From: Pseudazoarcus sp963975885
GTDB taxonomy: Bacteria > Pseudomonadota > Gammaproteobacteria > Burkholderiales > Rhodocyclaceae
DNA length: 64,000 nt
Reading direction: 5' to 3'
Assembly: GCA_963975885.1 (NCBI GenBank)
Contig: CAXBIS010000005.1
Coordinates: 131,095-195,094 of the forward strand
Position 1 is the first letter of the stretch; each line of letters opens with the position of its first letter. The notes beneath the pieces are model-generated. The model saw only the letters and a program-made list of their open reading frames with translations. It did no database searches and was not told the origin of the DNA. This document shows, piece by piece, positions 53,497 to 62,230 of this stretch. Position numbers and translations under genes: made by a program.

Positions 53497-54102
53497 TTAC
53501 TTGTTGACCGGAGATTCCGGATCGAACAAGTAGGCCATCACGTGGCGGATCTGCTCCTCGGTGAGGATGCCGCCGTAGCCGTTACGCGGCATGTCGCTGC
53601 ACGCGTTGTAGGCCTTTGCGTTGTAGAGCTTGCCCCAGGTGTATTTGACGATCTCCTCGGAACGCCCTCGGATCTTCGCGTAACCCTGCAGGTTGGGTCC
53701 GATGGTGCCGTAGGACATCTCCGCCGGATCCAGACCGTGGCAGTTGTAGCAACCGCCACCGACCGGAGCGTCGGGCTTGTCACGCCAGGTCAGGCCGCGT
53801 CCGCTGAACGCGATCTTGTGGCCCTCCTTCCAGTCGCCGCCCTTGTAGAAGTCGCCATCGGACGGCCACTTGATGGTCTTCATCTGGGCCGCTTCCAGTT
53901 CGCGCGCGCGCGCGTCCGTCAGCGAGTCCGGGTCGGAACAGGCCTTTTGCACCTCATCCTGCACCATGCGGTCCATCGTCGCCTGGCCGGTGGCCTTGAA
54001 CGAAGACTGGATCATCTTCTGCATTTTGTCGCCGCCGTGGTTGTCGGCGAAGGCCAGACCCGCGCACAGCGCCAGCGGGGCGATCATCAGCATCTTCTTC
54101 AT
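53497..54102 (-). CDS. soxX: SoxX, monohaem cytochrome c
   Basis: A 201-aa protein with a signal peptide (MKKMLMIAPLALCAGLAFA). CYNCH at residues 118-122 binds one haem, and the C-terminal MPRNGYGGILTEEQIRHVMA supplies the distal Met. With SoxA it forms the SoxAX complex that oxidatively couples thiosulfate to SoxY. It is somewhat longer than the minimal SoxX because of an N-terminal helical extension. Start 54102 was chosen for the signal peptide and the GGAGG upstream. Confidence 0.95.
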   Translation of the reverse strand: MKKMLMIAPLALCAGLAFADNHGGDKMQKMIQSSFKATGQATMDRMVQDEVQKACSDPDSLTDARARELEAAQMKTIKWPSDGDFYKGGDWKEGHKIAFSGRGLTWRDKPDAPVGGGCYNCHGLDPAEMSYGTIGPNLQGYAKIRGRSEEIVKYTWGKLYNAKAYNACSDMPRNGYGGILTEEQIRHVMAYLFDPESPVNK

Positions 54103-54115
54103 TGCGTTTCCTCCC

Positions 54116-54919
54116 TTAGCGCTTGGCAGCCGGCGCATTCATCGTGCCGCCGTTTGCCGTGCCGGCCATATAGACGGACAAGGCGATCGTGACATCCGAA
54201 CCGTAGATGGGCTCGGCCGTGCGCTGCTGGCGGTAGCAATCGTTGAGACGATGCTGCATGGTCCAGAACTGCGAGTTGGACACGCGGTAGGCCGGCCAGG
54301 AACCCCATCCCGCCGCAGCACCTTCATGCTTGGTCAGGTTGGGCAGATCCTGCATGCGGATACGCTCGCCGTCGGTCGAGTGACAGGTCGCGCAGGCGAA
54401 GTCCATCGGGCCCGAGCGATACCAGAAGGCCTGCTCGCCCAGCTCGTACATCTGCTTCATCTTGGGATGCTCGAGATCGACCTTGATGGTGTCTCCGCGC
54501 GACTGTCCGACGACATAGGCGACCAGTTCGGCGACCTTGCCGCGCTCACCCTGGCGGAACTTGCCGTTGATGATCTCCTCGGAAGGAATGCCCTGCAGGT
54601 TCTCGATGCAGGTCATCAGACGCGATTCGAGATCCTGCACGCGACCGGTGTCCTGAAAATAGCGCGGCATTTGCGCGTACGCGCCTTCGACGACGCCGGG
54701 GCCGAGGCCCAGGTCGCACTTTTCGAGCGTGGCGTTCTTGGGGCCGCGCGGCGTGACCCACAACTCCTCACCGGCCATCTCGTAAAGCTCGGCGGGGTTG
54801 CTGTCCTGGATCATCTGGCGGTACTGCTCGAGCGCGGCTGCGGTGTTGTCCGCGAGCACTCCGGACGACCCCCCAGCGATCGCGGCGGCAACCGCCGCTG
54901 TAACGATGCTTTTTTTCAT
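54116..54919 (-). CDS. soxA: SoxA, monohaem-motif cytochrome c of SoxAX
   Basis: A 267-aa protein with signal MKKSIVTAAVAAAIAGGSSG. One haem motif, CATCH, is at residues 176-180. Cys228 in RLNDCYRQQR is the ligand/active-site Cys that can carry a persulfide. Cys68 and Cys104 stand where dihaem SoxA proteins have a second haem, and probably form a disulfide. It is therefore of the monohaem class. It is followed 13 bases later by soxX. Confidence 0.95.
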   Translation of the reverse strand: MKKSIVTAAVAAAIAGGSSGVLADNTAAALEQYRQMIQDSNPAELYEMAGEELWVTPRGPKNATLEKCDLGLGPGVVEGAYAQMPRYFQDTGRVQDLESRLMTCIENLQGIPSEEIINGKFRQGERGKVAELVAYVVGQSRGDTIKVDLEHPKMKQMYELGEQAFWYRSGPMDFACATCHSTDGERIRMQDLPNLTKHEGAAAGWGSWPAYRVSNSQFWTMQHRLNDCYRQQRTAEPIYGSDVTIALSVYMAGTANGGTMNAPAAKR

Positions 54920-55034
54920 TGTCTCTCCTCCGGGTTTCCTCTGGCTGGTACTTCGATCGATGCCGACACGACCGGGCTGACCGGCATTCGCCCGCGGGGG
55001 CGAAGGCCGCGACCGGCCCGGCGCCGGTCGGGCA

Positions 55035-55346
55035 TCAGCGGATCTGCACCTGGTCGGTACGCGATTCGCCCTTGTTGTCCTTCCAGCTCACCTCGACGGT
55101 GTCGCCGGACGCGCCGCCCTTGAACTTGAACGACAGATACGGGTTGGTCGACACCGACGGTCCCATCTCGGCATTGAGCACAGTCTTGTCATTGTGCTTG
55201 GCGGTCAGTTCGGTGATGTAGTGAGCCGGGATGGGATTACCCGAGCCGTCCTTGCGCTGACCGGTTTCCATCGGGTGCGACATCAGCACGCGCACTTCGG
55301 TGACGCCGTCCGCCGTAGCGGCGCGAATTCGCATGGGTCCTGCCAT
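55035..55346 (-). CDS. soxZ: SoxZ, sulfur carrier partner
   Basis: A 103-aa protein starts MAGPMRIRAATADGVTEVRV. MSHPMETGQRKDGSGNPIPA and ITELTAKHNDKTVLNAEMGP are typical of SoxZ, an Ig-like protein that pairs with SoxY. It has no signal peptide and travels with SoxY through Tat. A hairpin (TTCGCCC / GGGCGAA) lies in the 115-base gap before soxA. Confidence 0.97.
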   Translation of the reverse strand: MAGPMRIRAATADGVTEVRVLMSHPMETGQRKDGSGNPIPAHYITELTAKHNDKTVLNAEMGPSVSTNPYLSFKFKGGASGDTVEVSWKDNKGESRTDQVQIR

Positions 55347-55376
55347 GATCTTTCTCCTTTGCTAATCGGGAACAGG

Positions 55377-55841
55377 TCAGCCGCCGCAGCCGCCGAGCGT
55401 GACCTTGATTTCCTTCTTGTTCATGTAGTACTTGTCGCCCGCCTTGACGACGGCGTAGACGTCCGAGGTCTGGCCCATCTTGATGCGGGTCTGCACTTCG
55501 CCCATGGTGCCTTCGGGCAGCATGAAGTTGGCCGCGACCATGTTCGGGTTCTTCTCGACCATGATCGAGACCGATTCGGTGCCCGGAACGTTGCTCAGCA
55601 CGCCCACCGGAACGACCGCGCCGTTCTCGGCGATGTCGGGCGCGATCAACTGCACGTCGTCGCTCATTTCCGGCTTGGCCGCACCCAGCGCCGTGAGCGC
55701 CTCGTCGATGGTCTTGGCATCGAACACTCTCTGGTCCCGCGCCAGTGCGGAACCAGGCTTGACCAGGCCGGCTGCGACGAGCATGCCGAAGATTCCCAGT
55801 CCGCCCCCGGTCTTGAGGGCTCCCCTGCGTTGATGATTCAT
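55377..55841 (-). CDS. soxY: SoxY, sulfur-carrying subunit
   Basis: A 154-aa protein with a Tat signal (NHQRRGALKTGGGLGIFGM). The mature part contains FDAKTIDEALTALGAAKPEM and ends VTLGGCGG, the flexible C-terminal motif whose Cys carries the sulfur intermediates. With SoxZ it is the substrate carrier of the periplasmic Sox cycle. Start 55841 follows GGAG. Confidence 0.97.
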   Translation of the reverse strand: MNHQRRGALKTGGGLGIFGMLVAAGLVKPGSALARDQRVFDAKTIDEALTALGAAKPEMSDDVQLIAPDIAENGAVVPVGVLSNVPGTESVSIMVEKNPNMVAANFMLPEGTMGEVQTRIKMGQTSDVYAVVKAGDKYYMNKKEIKVTLGGCGG

Positions 55842-55867
55842 CCCGACTCTCCTCTTGTGTGTCGAAC

Positions 55868-56932
55868 TCACTGCGCTTTCGCGCCCTGCATGATCCACCT
55901 GACGAGCAGTTCGACATCCTCGTCCGACAGGTGGCCTTGCGGCGGCATCGGGACATTGCCCCAGACACCAAAACCGCCTTTTCGAATCTTCTCCGCGAGA
56001 TATTCGCCGATGTCGGCCTTGTCGCGGTACTTGTTTTCGATCTCGGCAAAGCTCGGGCCGACGATCTTGTTGTTCAGCCCGTGACAGGCCGTACAGCCAT
56101 TCTGCTTCGCCGCGGCATGGCCCGCTTGCGCCTCGCTCGGTGCAGTGCTCGCGTCGTCCGCAGCCGGCTCCGTCGTCTGCTGGCCTCGCACCGCACCGAC
56201 ATTGCGGTTCTGGTCGGCGAGGTTGCCGTGAGCGTCGCGCGCGTGTTCGGGCAGCGAGGATACAAGTTCCACCTGGTCCTTGCAGTCCTTCATGCACAGC
56301 ACGTTGCGCACGTCCGGCACGCCACCGTTGCCCATACCCCCGGCCGATGCCGGCGCCCCCGGCCACATGCCGTGGTCGGTCGTCATGCCGTTGCGGTTGG
56401 GCATGCGCTCCTGCACCTCGCGGATGGTCTGTTCGTTGAGTTCATAGTCGTAGGGTACGACTTCGGCAAGATTGAGCATGTAGGCGAGCAACGCATACAC
56501 ATCGTCATCGGACAGCGACTTCGGCGCGGTCCAGGGCATGGCACGACGGATGTAATCGAACAGCGTCGCAACCGTCGGCACCTTCATCATCGTCGTACGC
56601 TGCGGGAAACCGCCCTCGGCCAGCGCACGCACGCGACCGGTCTCGATGTCCTCCTTGGTCGTGCCGCCGACCAGCGGCGTGAACACCTCGTTGGATTCAC
56701 CGAAGATCCCGTGACAGGACGCACATTGCTCCTCCCACAGGATTTCACCGTCGGCAGCCGTGCCCTTGCCCGCCGGCAGACCCGTGAAATCGGGGCGTAC
56801 ATCGATGTCCCAGGCCTCGACCTCGGCGGGCGTGGCCTCGCGACCGATGCCCGTGTAGTAGTCGAAAGCCGCAGCCGATCCAGCCCCGAACACCAGCGCC
56901 GCTGCAATGAGCGTCTTAAAGTACCTGGACAT
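55868..56932 (-). CDS. soxD: SoxD, dihaem cytochrome c of sulfur dehydrogenase
   Basis: A 354-aa protein with signal MSRYFKTLIAAALVFGAGSA. The first haem motif is CASCH (residues 70-74) in a domain containing GGTTKEDIETGRVRALAEGG. The second is CTACH near residue 278 before a c-type domain ending VELLVRWIMQG. A linker with CMKDCKDQ joins them. SoxCD removes six electrons from the SoxY-bound sulfane sulfur. It overlaps soxC by 17 bases. Confidence 0.95.
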   Translation of the reverse strand: MSRYFKTLIAAALVFGAGSAAAFDYYTGIGREATPAEVEAWDIDVRPDFTGLPAGKGTAADGEILWEEQCASCHGIFGESNEVFTPLVGGTTKEDIETGRVRALAEGGFPQRTTMMKVPTVATLFDYIRRAMPWTAPKSLSDDDVYALLAYMLNLAEVVPYDYELNEQTIREVQERMPNRNGMTTDHGMWPGAPASAGGMGNGGVPDVRNVLCMKDCKDQVELVSSLPEHARDAHGNLADQNRNVGAVRGQQTTEPAADDASTAPSEAQAGHAAAKQNGCTACHGLNNKIVGPSFAEIENKYRDKADIGEYLAEKIRKGGFGVWGNVPMPPQGHLSDEDVELLVRWIMQGAKAQ

Positions 56933-58253
56933 TGCCCACCTCACCGGATTCCGAAACCTTCCACGACTGGATGGCGTTGTTGTGATAGATCGAGGACGTG
57001 CCGCGCACCTTGCGCAGTTGCCCGTAGGACGGCTGCACGTAGCCGGTCTCGTCGACCGCGCGTGACTGCAGGATGTAGGGCTTGCCATCCCACATCCAGT
57101 CGACGTTGAAGCGGGTCAGCGCCTTGGGCAGCACAGGCCCCTCCAGACGCGCCGGCATCCAGTTGACGCCGCCGTCGGTGGACACGTCGACGCGCACGAT
57201 CTTGCCGCGGCCGGACCACGCCAGGCCGGTGATGTTGTGGAAACCCTTGTCGAGCAGCAACTGGCCGCCCGAGGGGCTGGTGATCACCGACTTGCACTCC
57301 TGGATCGACGTGTATTGGCGATGTACTCCGTCGGGCATCATGTCGATGTAGTGCACCGCCTCATCCTTGGCACCCCATGGCATGTCACCCACCTCGATGC
57401 GGCGCAGCCACTTGACCCAGCTCACGCCCTGCACGCCCGGCACCACCAGACGCAAGGGGTAACCGTTCTCGGGGCGCAGCATCTCGCCGTTCATGCCGTA
57501 GGCCACCAGTACCTCGCCGGACTCGACCATCTCCATCGGGATGGTGCGCGTCATCGACGAGCCGTCCGCGCCCTCGGCGAGGATGTAGCGGCCGCGTCGG
57601 TAGTCGGCGCCGCACATGTCGAGGATGAGCTTGAGCGGCACGCCGGTGAATTCCGAACAGGACAGCATGCCATGGCTGTACTGCACCGTCGGCACGGCCA
57701 CATTGCCCCACTCCATGCCGGTGTTGGCACCGCACTCGATGAAGTGGATGCGCGACACCGACGGCAGGCGCATCAGGTCGTCCATGGTGTACACCGCCTC
57801 GGTCTTGACCATGCCGTTGATCATCAGGCGGTGGCGGTTGGGGTCGACGTCGTGCCAGCCCTGGTGGTGGCGCTCGAAGTGCAGGCCGGAGGGCGTGATC
57901 ATGCCGAACAGGCCCTGCAGCGGCGTGAAGCTCACCGAGGAGCCCGGCACGCGGGTCAGACCCGGGCTCTGGCGACGCACCAGTCCGCGCTCGTACTGCG
58001 AGGGCATGCCGTAGGGGTTGGTGGCGACCGGCTGGCCCAGCGTGGTTGACCACTCGGGCAATTCGAGGATGGCCGGGTCGCCCTTGGGCGCGGCGGCGAA
58101 TGCGGCCGGCGCGGCAATCGCGGCGCCGGCCGCGGCGAAGGCCTTGCGCAGGAAGCCGCGACGCCCCGCGGCGACGGCGCGGATGTCGTCTTGCGACAGA
58201 AAGTTCTCCGGCGCCGGACGAATTCGCCCAAACCGGGTTTCAGGGGTGGTCAT
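56916..58253 (-). CDS. soxC: SoxC, molybdenum sulfur dehydrogenase subunit
   Basis: A 445-aa protein of the sulfite-oxidase fold. The Tat signal is GRRGFLRKAFAAAGAAIAAP. IHFIECGANTGMEWGN carries the conserved Cys that binds molybdopterin. YPLRLVVPGVQGVSWVKWLR and the C-terminal dimerisation domain follow. It works with SoxD so that thiosulfate can be fully oxidised without sulfur globules. It lies 33 bases after the ArsR-type regulator, so they are probably co-transcribed. Confidence 0.97.
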   Translation of the reverse strand: MTTPETRFGRIRPAPENFLSQDDIRAVAAGRRGFLRKAFAAAGAAIAAPAAFAAAPKGDPAILELPEWSTTLGQPVATNPYGMPSQYERGLVRRQSPGLTRVPGSSVSFTPLQGLFGMITPSGLHFERHHQGWHDVDPNRHRLMINGMVKTEAVYTMDDLMRLPSVSRIHFIECGANTGMEWGNVAVPTVQYSHGMLSCSEFTGVPLKLILDMCGADYRRGRYILAEGADGSSMTRTIPMEMVESGEVLVAYGMNGEMLRPENGYPLRLVVPGVQGVSWVKWLRRIEVGDMPWGAKDEAVHYIDMMPDGVHRQYTSIQECKSVITSPSGGQLLLDKGFHNITGLAWSGRGKIVRVDVSTDGGVNWMPARLEGPVLPKALTRFNVDWMWDGKPYILQSRAVDETGYVQPSYGQLRKVRGTSSIYHNNAIQSWKVSESGEVGNVQVL

Positions 58254-58286
58254 GCATGGATCTCCGTTGATGCTCTTGCGATGCGT

Positions 58287-58646
58287 TCACACGGCCTTGC
58301 CGTTGAGTTCTTTTTCCAGCCGCTCGAGCGAGGCGCGTCGCGGCTGGTCCATGTCGGCACGCGCGGCGATGGTCACGCACACGGTGCGGCACATGTCCTT
58401 GAAGTTCGGATCGACGATGCGGTAGAAGACCTGGCTTCCCTCGCGCCGACGATCTACGATGCCTGCGCGGTAGAGCATGTTCAGGTGACGCGAGGTATTG
58501 GCCTGGGTCAGCCCCGACTTCTCCACGATCTCGCCGACCGGCAACTCGACCTCGCACAGCGCGTGCAGGATGCGCAGCCTCGCCGGCTCGGCGAGCAGGC
58601 CGAAATAGTCGGCCACGCTTTCGAAGACCTTGCTCAGCTCATCCAT
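58287..58646 (-). CDS. ArsR-family regulator of the sox cluster (SoxR-like)
   Basis: A 119-aa winged-helix protein. FGLLAEPARLRILHALCEVE and VGEIVEKSGLTQANTSRHLN form the helix-turn-helix, and IVDRRREGSQVFYRIVD is the wing. Cys31 and Cys84/Cys88 are available for sulfur sensing, as in persulfide-responsive ArsR proteins. It heads the sox operon and has an inverted repeat upstream (58675-58710), so autorepression relieved by sulfane sulfur is likely. Confidence 0.88.
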   Translation of the reverse strand: MDELSKVFESVADYFGLLAEPARLRILHALCEVELPVGEIVEKSGLTQANTSRHLNMLYRAGIVDRRREGSQVFYRIVDPNFKDMCRTVCVTIAARADMDQPRRASLERLEKELNGKAV

Positions 58647-58674
58647 GCTGTTTATCCGCCCATGGCATCCGTTT

Positions 58675-58710
58675 ATTCGACTATATGAGTATGTGCGCAT
58701 ATGGTCAAAT
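58675..58710. promoter_or_regulatory. Inverted repeat, candidate operator of the ArsR-type regulator
   Basis: ATTCGACTATATG (58675-58687) and CATATGGTCAAAT (58698-58710) are inverted copies with two mismatches over 13 bases and a ten-base spacer. It lies 28 bases upstream of the regulator start, in the divergent region toward the cytochrome/flavoprotein operon. Confidence 0.65.
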
Positions 58711-58882
58711 AAAAATTTGAGCCATTTTGACGCGAACGCAACAGAGCTCGCGCTCCGGCACGCTTGGTAGCCGGGAACAAACCGCTGTAATCTCGCAACA
58801 GGGCGCGAAGAACGCCCGTCCGGGAGCGCCGGCAGCAAGCATCACGGCGGCTTGCCCAGAATTGCTAAAGAGGAGACGGACC

Positions 58883-59182
58883 GTGAAACCACATCATCTG
58901 ATCGCCGCCTTCTGCCTGGCCGGCTTCGCCGGACTCGCAGCGGCGGAATATCCCAACGCGGCGCGTGATCTGGCCGCGACCTGTGCCAACTGCCACGGCA
59001 CCAACGGCAAGAGTGCGGGTGGCTCGGACTCGCTCGCCGGCGTGCCGGCCGACAACATCCTCCAGAAGCTCGAGGAGTTCCGCTCGGGCGACCGGCCGGC
59101 GACGATCATGCATCAGATCGCCAAGGGCTATACCGAAGAACAACTCAAGCTGGTCGCGGACTGGTTCGCGGCCCGCAAGTGA
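58883..59182 (+). CDS. Monohaem cytochrome c, subunit of flavocytochrome c sulfide dehydrogenase (SoxE/FccA-like)
   Basis: A 99-aa protein from GTG 58883 (AGGAG upstream) has signal VKPHHLIAAFCLAGFAGLAA and haem motif CANCH in DLAATCANCHGTNGKSAGG. The C-terminal part contains IMHQIAKGYTEEQLKLVADW with the axial Met. It is followed 16 bases later by the flavoprotein, as in fcc and soxEF pairs, and would accept electrons from sulfide oxidation. The longer upstream frame has no signal and was not used. Confidence 0.9.
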   Translation: MKPHHLIAAFCLAGFAGLAAAEYPNAARDLAATCANCHGTNGKSAGGSDSLAGVPADNILQKLEEFRSGDRPATIMHQIAKGYTEEQLKLVADWFAARK

Positions 59183-59198
59183 GCCGGGGGAGAAAACA

Positions 59199-60545
59199 AT
59201 GCCAAACAGACGCGATTTCCTGAAAAGCACCGGCGCGCTCGCCGCCGGCACCGCCGCCTTCGGCCCGGCTCATGCCAGCGATGTCACCCAGAGGGCGCTG
59301 GAAGCCGGCAAGGAGTTGATGCGCGAACTCGGCGTAACCGACAAGACCGACCGCAAGGACCGCAAGTCGGCCCATGTGGTGGTGGTCGGCGGCGGCTTCG
59401 GCGGCGCCACCGCAGCCAAGTACATCCGCATGTGGAGCGACGGCACGGTCAAGGTCACGCTGGTCGAGCGCAATGCGCAGTTCGTCTCGTGCCCGATCTC
59501 CAACCTGGTGATCGGCGGCGTCAAGAACATCGAGGACATCTCCGCCGGCTACGACAACCTGCAGAAGCAGTGGGGCATCGAGGTCATCACCGACTCGGTC
59601 ATCGGTATCGACCCGAACACCCGCGAGATCCGGCTGGCGCGCGGCGACACGCTCAAGTACGACCGTGCCGTGCTGTCTCCGGGCGTGGACTTCATGCCCG
59701 ACATGGTCGAGGGCCTGACCGGCAACGAACACCTCGTGCCGCACGCCTGGAAGGCTGGCGCACAGACCGTACTGCTGCGAAGCCAGCTCGAGGCCATGCC
59801 CGACGGCGGCGTGTATGCGCTGCACATCCCGCTCGCGCCGTTCCGCTGCCCGCCGGGCCCCTACGAGCGTGCGAGCCTCATCGCCAACTACTTCAAGCAG
59901 CACAAACCCAAGTCCAAGGTGCTGATCCTGGACAGCAACCCGGACATCCAGTCCAAGAAAGGCCTGTTCACCAAGGCCTGGGAGGCCAACTATCCGGGCA
60001 TGATCGAATACCGCGCGAACAGCCGCCTGATGGCGGTAAATGCGGCCACGCGCACGGCGGAACTGGAGTTCAGCGAGGTCAAGGCGGACGTGCTCAACGT
60101 CGTGCCGCCGATGCGCGCCGGACGGCTGGTCGATTTCCTCGGTGTGGATCTGGCCAATGACCGCTGGATCGAGGTCAATTTCCAGACGCTGGAGGTCAAG
60201 GGCGTACCGGGCGTGCACGTGCTCGGTGACGCCACGCTGTCCGCGCCGGGCATGCCCAAGTCCGGCCACATGGCCAACCAGCACGCCAAGGTCGCGGCCG
60301 CGGCCATCGTCGAGATGCTCGCCGGGCGCTCGCCCAACCCGACGCCGGTGGTGATGAACACCTGCTACAGCTTCACCGACGCCGATACCGGCATCCACGT
60401 TGCCTCCGTGCACCAGTGGGACAACGAGAAGCGCACGCTGTTGCCGGTGCAGGGCGCGGGCGGCATTTCGGCCGCAGGCAGCTCGCTGGAGGGGCGGCAT
60501 GCGCTCAACTGGGCGCGCAACATCTGGGCCGACATGCTCACTTGA
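59199..60545 (+). CDS. Flavocytochrome c sulfide dehydrogenase, flavoprotein (FccB/SoxF-like)
   Basis: A 448-aa protein with a Tat signal (NRRDFLKSTGALAAGTAAFG). FAD-binding motif HVVVVGGGFGGATAAKYIR is followed by NAQFVSCPISNLVIGG, carrying the redox Cys. PFRCPPGPYERASLIANYFK and VLGDATLSAPGMPKSGHMAN, then NTCYSFTDADTGIHVASVH, complete the sulfide:quinone/FCSD fold and C-terminal domain. It oxidises sulfide or sulfane sulfur and passes electrons to the cytochrome encoded just upstream. Confidence 0.95.
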   Translation: MPNRRDFLKSTGALAAGTAAFGPAHASDVTQRALEAGKELMRELGVTDKTDRKDRKSAHVVVVGGGFGGATAAKYIRMWSDGTVKVTLVERNAQFVSCPISNLVIGGVKNIEDISAGYDNLQKQWGIEVITDSVIGIDPNTREIRLARGDTLKYDRAVLSPGVDFMPDMVEGLTGNEHLVPHAWKAGAQTVLLRSQLEAMPDGGVYALHIPLAPFRCPPGPYERASLIANYFKQHKPKSKVLILDSNPDIQSKKGLFTKAWEANYPGMIEYRANSRLMAVNAATRTAELEFSEVKADVLNVVPPMRAGRLVDFLGVDLANDRWIEVNFQTLEVKGVPGVHVLGDATLSAPGMPKSGHMANQHAKVAAAAIVEMLAGRSPNPTPVVMNTCYSFTDADTGIHVASVHQWDNEKRTLLPVQGAGGISAAGSSLEGRHALNWARNIWADMLT

Positions 60546-60570
60546 GGGTTTCGCACCCGGCAACACAAAG

Positions 60571-60594
60571 GGGCGCCGCGAGGCGCCCTTTTTT
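60571..60594 (+). terminator. Terminator after the flavocytochrome operon
   Basis: GGGCGCC and GGCGCCC pair around GCGA and are followed by six T. It lies 26 bases after the flavoprotein stop and faces the converging cytochrome gene. Confidence 0.9.
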
Positions 60595-60612
60595 CATCGG
60601 ATCATGACAATC

Positions 60613-61215
60613 TCAATCAAGCGAACTGACGTACACCGCCACCGCCTTGATTTCCAGTTCGGTGAGTTTGCCCGCAATACCCTGCATGACCGGGTCACCG
60701 CCCCCGGCGAAGGACTTGAGGCGGTTCTCGATGTAGCGCGGTATCTGGCTTGCCAGACGCGGCATCTGCGCGCTGCCGTGGCCATCCTCGCCATGACAGC
60801 TCGCACATGCGGGCACACCCGAATACTCGTTGCCACGCGTGTAGATGAAGCGACCGACCTCGAGCAGGCCGGCGTCATCGGTAACGTTGCCGGTGGTGGG
60901 CTTGTTCTCGAAGAACACGCCCAGCGAGAGCATGTCCTGTTCGTTCAGCTCGCCGACAACGCCCTCCATCATGTTGCTCTTGCGCGCGCCGCTCTTGAAG
61001 GCTTCGAGCTGGCGCACGATGTACTGATAATGCTGACCGGCCAGGCGCGGAAACAGCTTGGTCGAGCTCTCGCCGTTGGGTCCGTGGCACATGAAACAGC
61101 TGTCCATGTGGATCGCCTCGGCACGCGCCAGATCGACTGCCGGCGGCTCGGCCGCCAACACCGAACCTGCCGAGGCACACGCTGCCACCACCATGAAGAA
61201 ACGCTTGCTGACCAT
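60613..61215 (-). CDS. Dihaem cytochrome c4-type protein
   Basis: A 200-aa protein with signal MVSKRFFMVVAACASAGSVL. Haem motifs are CFMCH (near residue 40) and CASCH (near 137), each in a c4-like domain with LFPRLAGQHYQYIVRQLEAF and MPRLASQIPRYIENRLKSFA. It probably carries electrons from the periplasm to a terminal oxidase, and could serve the adjacent sulfide/thiosulfate system. It converges on the flavocytochrome operon. Confidence 0.93.
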   Translation of the reverse strand: MVSKRFFMVVAACASAGSVLAAEPPAVDLARAEAIHMDSCFMCHGPNGESSTKLFPRLAGQHYQYIVRQLEAFKSGARKSNMMEGVVGELNEQDMLSLGVFFENKPTTGNVTDDAGLLEVGRFIYTRGNEYSGVPACASCHGEDGHGSAQMPRLASQIPRYIENRLKSFAGGGDPVMQGIAGKLTELEIKAVAVYVSSLD

Positions 61216-61318
61216 CGGTTCTCCTTTTCGATCGGTTCGGACCGCTCTGCGACGGCCTCGATGCTGGAATCGGAAAGCAGATTATCAGAATGCGCTAATG
61301 CACAGGCAGCAGATGCGC

Positions 61319-61750
61319 TTACCAGCCATGTTCGATGACCCACGGTGACGTTTGCTGCTCCAGCGCGGCCCGAACATAGGCGACGGTGGGTTCGGGAAGC
61401 GCGCTGCGGGCGTGCCAGGCCAGCGCGTCGCACTTGTCGGGTTCGGCGATGAACGGCTCGCCGCTCCAGTTCGAGGCGCGCAGGAAGAAGTCGATGCGGT
61501 TGGTGTCCGACTTGCGGTGGATCACGCCCAGCATCTCAAGGGCATCGCGAGCGACGACGATTCCGAGTTCCTCCGCCAGTTCTCGACAGGCCGCTTCGCG
61601 CAGCGATTCGCCGTCCTCGACATGACCGCCGGGCAGGCTCCACTGTCCGTCGAAGAAGCCGGTGCCGGCCCTGCGCATCAGCAGGACGCACCCACCCTGT
61701 TCGAGCAACACCTGCGCACCGGTCGGAATGCCCGTCTGCGGAAGACTCAT
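61319..61750 (-). CDS. Nudix hydrolase
   Basis: A 143-aa protein from ATG 61750. The complete Nudix box is GHVEDGESLREAACRELAEE followed by LGI. QWSLPGG precedes it, and RIDFFLRASNWSGEP follows. Nudix enzymes cleave nucleoside diphosphates linked to another moiety; the ADP-ribose/8-oxo-dGTP type subclass cannot be set from sequence alone. It follows dut by ten bases, so a nucleotide-cleansing operon with dut and coaBC is likely. Confidence 0.9.
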   Translation of the reverse strand: MSLPQTGIPTGAQVLLEQGGCVLLMRRAGTGFFDGQWSLPGGHVEDGESLREAACRELAEELGIVVARDALEMLGVIHRKSDTNRIDFFLRASNWSGEPFIAEPDKCDALAWHARSALPEPTVAYVRAALEQQTSPWVIEHGW

Positions 61751-61760
61751 GGACTGCGGA

Positions 61761-62210
61761 TCAATGTTTGCCGGTGCTGCCGAAACCGCCTGCACCGCGT
61801 TCGCTCTCGTCGAAACTGTCGACGATGTTGAAACCCACCTGCAGCACCGGCACCACCACCAGTTGCGCGATGCGCTCCATCGGCTGGATCGTGAAGCTGG
61901 CGCGACCGCGGTTCCACACCGAGACGAAGATCTGTCCCTGGTAGTCGGAATCGATCAGCCCCACCAGGTTGCCCAACACGATACCGTGCTTGTGACCCAG
62001 TCCCGAGCGCGGCAGGATCATCGCCGCCAGCCCGGGATCGGCCAGATGGATCGCCAGCCCGGTGGGTGCCAGCGCGCTCTCACCTGGGTGCAGGCACAGC
62101 GGCGCCTCCAGACAGGCCCTCAGATCCAGCCCCGCCGCACCGTCGGTAGCATAGGCAGGGGGATGCTCGCGCAGGCGCTCGTCGAGGATGCGTACGTCGA
62201 TGTGGTGCAT
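61761..62210 (-). CDS. dut: dUTP pyrophosphatase
   Basis: A 149-aa trimeric dUTPase with all five motifs: AGLDLRA, PRSGLG, GLIDSDYQG, ERIAQLVVVPV and RGAGGFGSTG. It hydrolyses dUTP to dUMP and limits uracil in DNA. It lies 20 bases after coaBC on the same strand, a frequent pairing in proteobacteria. Confidence 0.97.
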   Translation of the reverse strand: MHHIDVRILDERLREHPPAYATDGAAGLDLRACLEAPLCLHPGESALAPTGLAIHLADPGLAAMILPRSGLGHKHGIVLGNLVGLIDSDYQGQIFVSVWNRGRASFTIQPMERIAQLVVVPVLQVGFNIVDSFDESERGAGGFGSTGKH

Positions 62211-62230
62211 GGGGAAACTCCGGTCAGCGT

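Noticed and set aside
54116..54919. Dihaem SoxA
   Set aside because: Only one CxxCH is present; the N-terminal Cys68 and Cys104 lack a following His.
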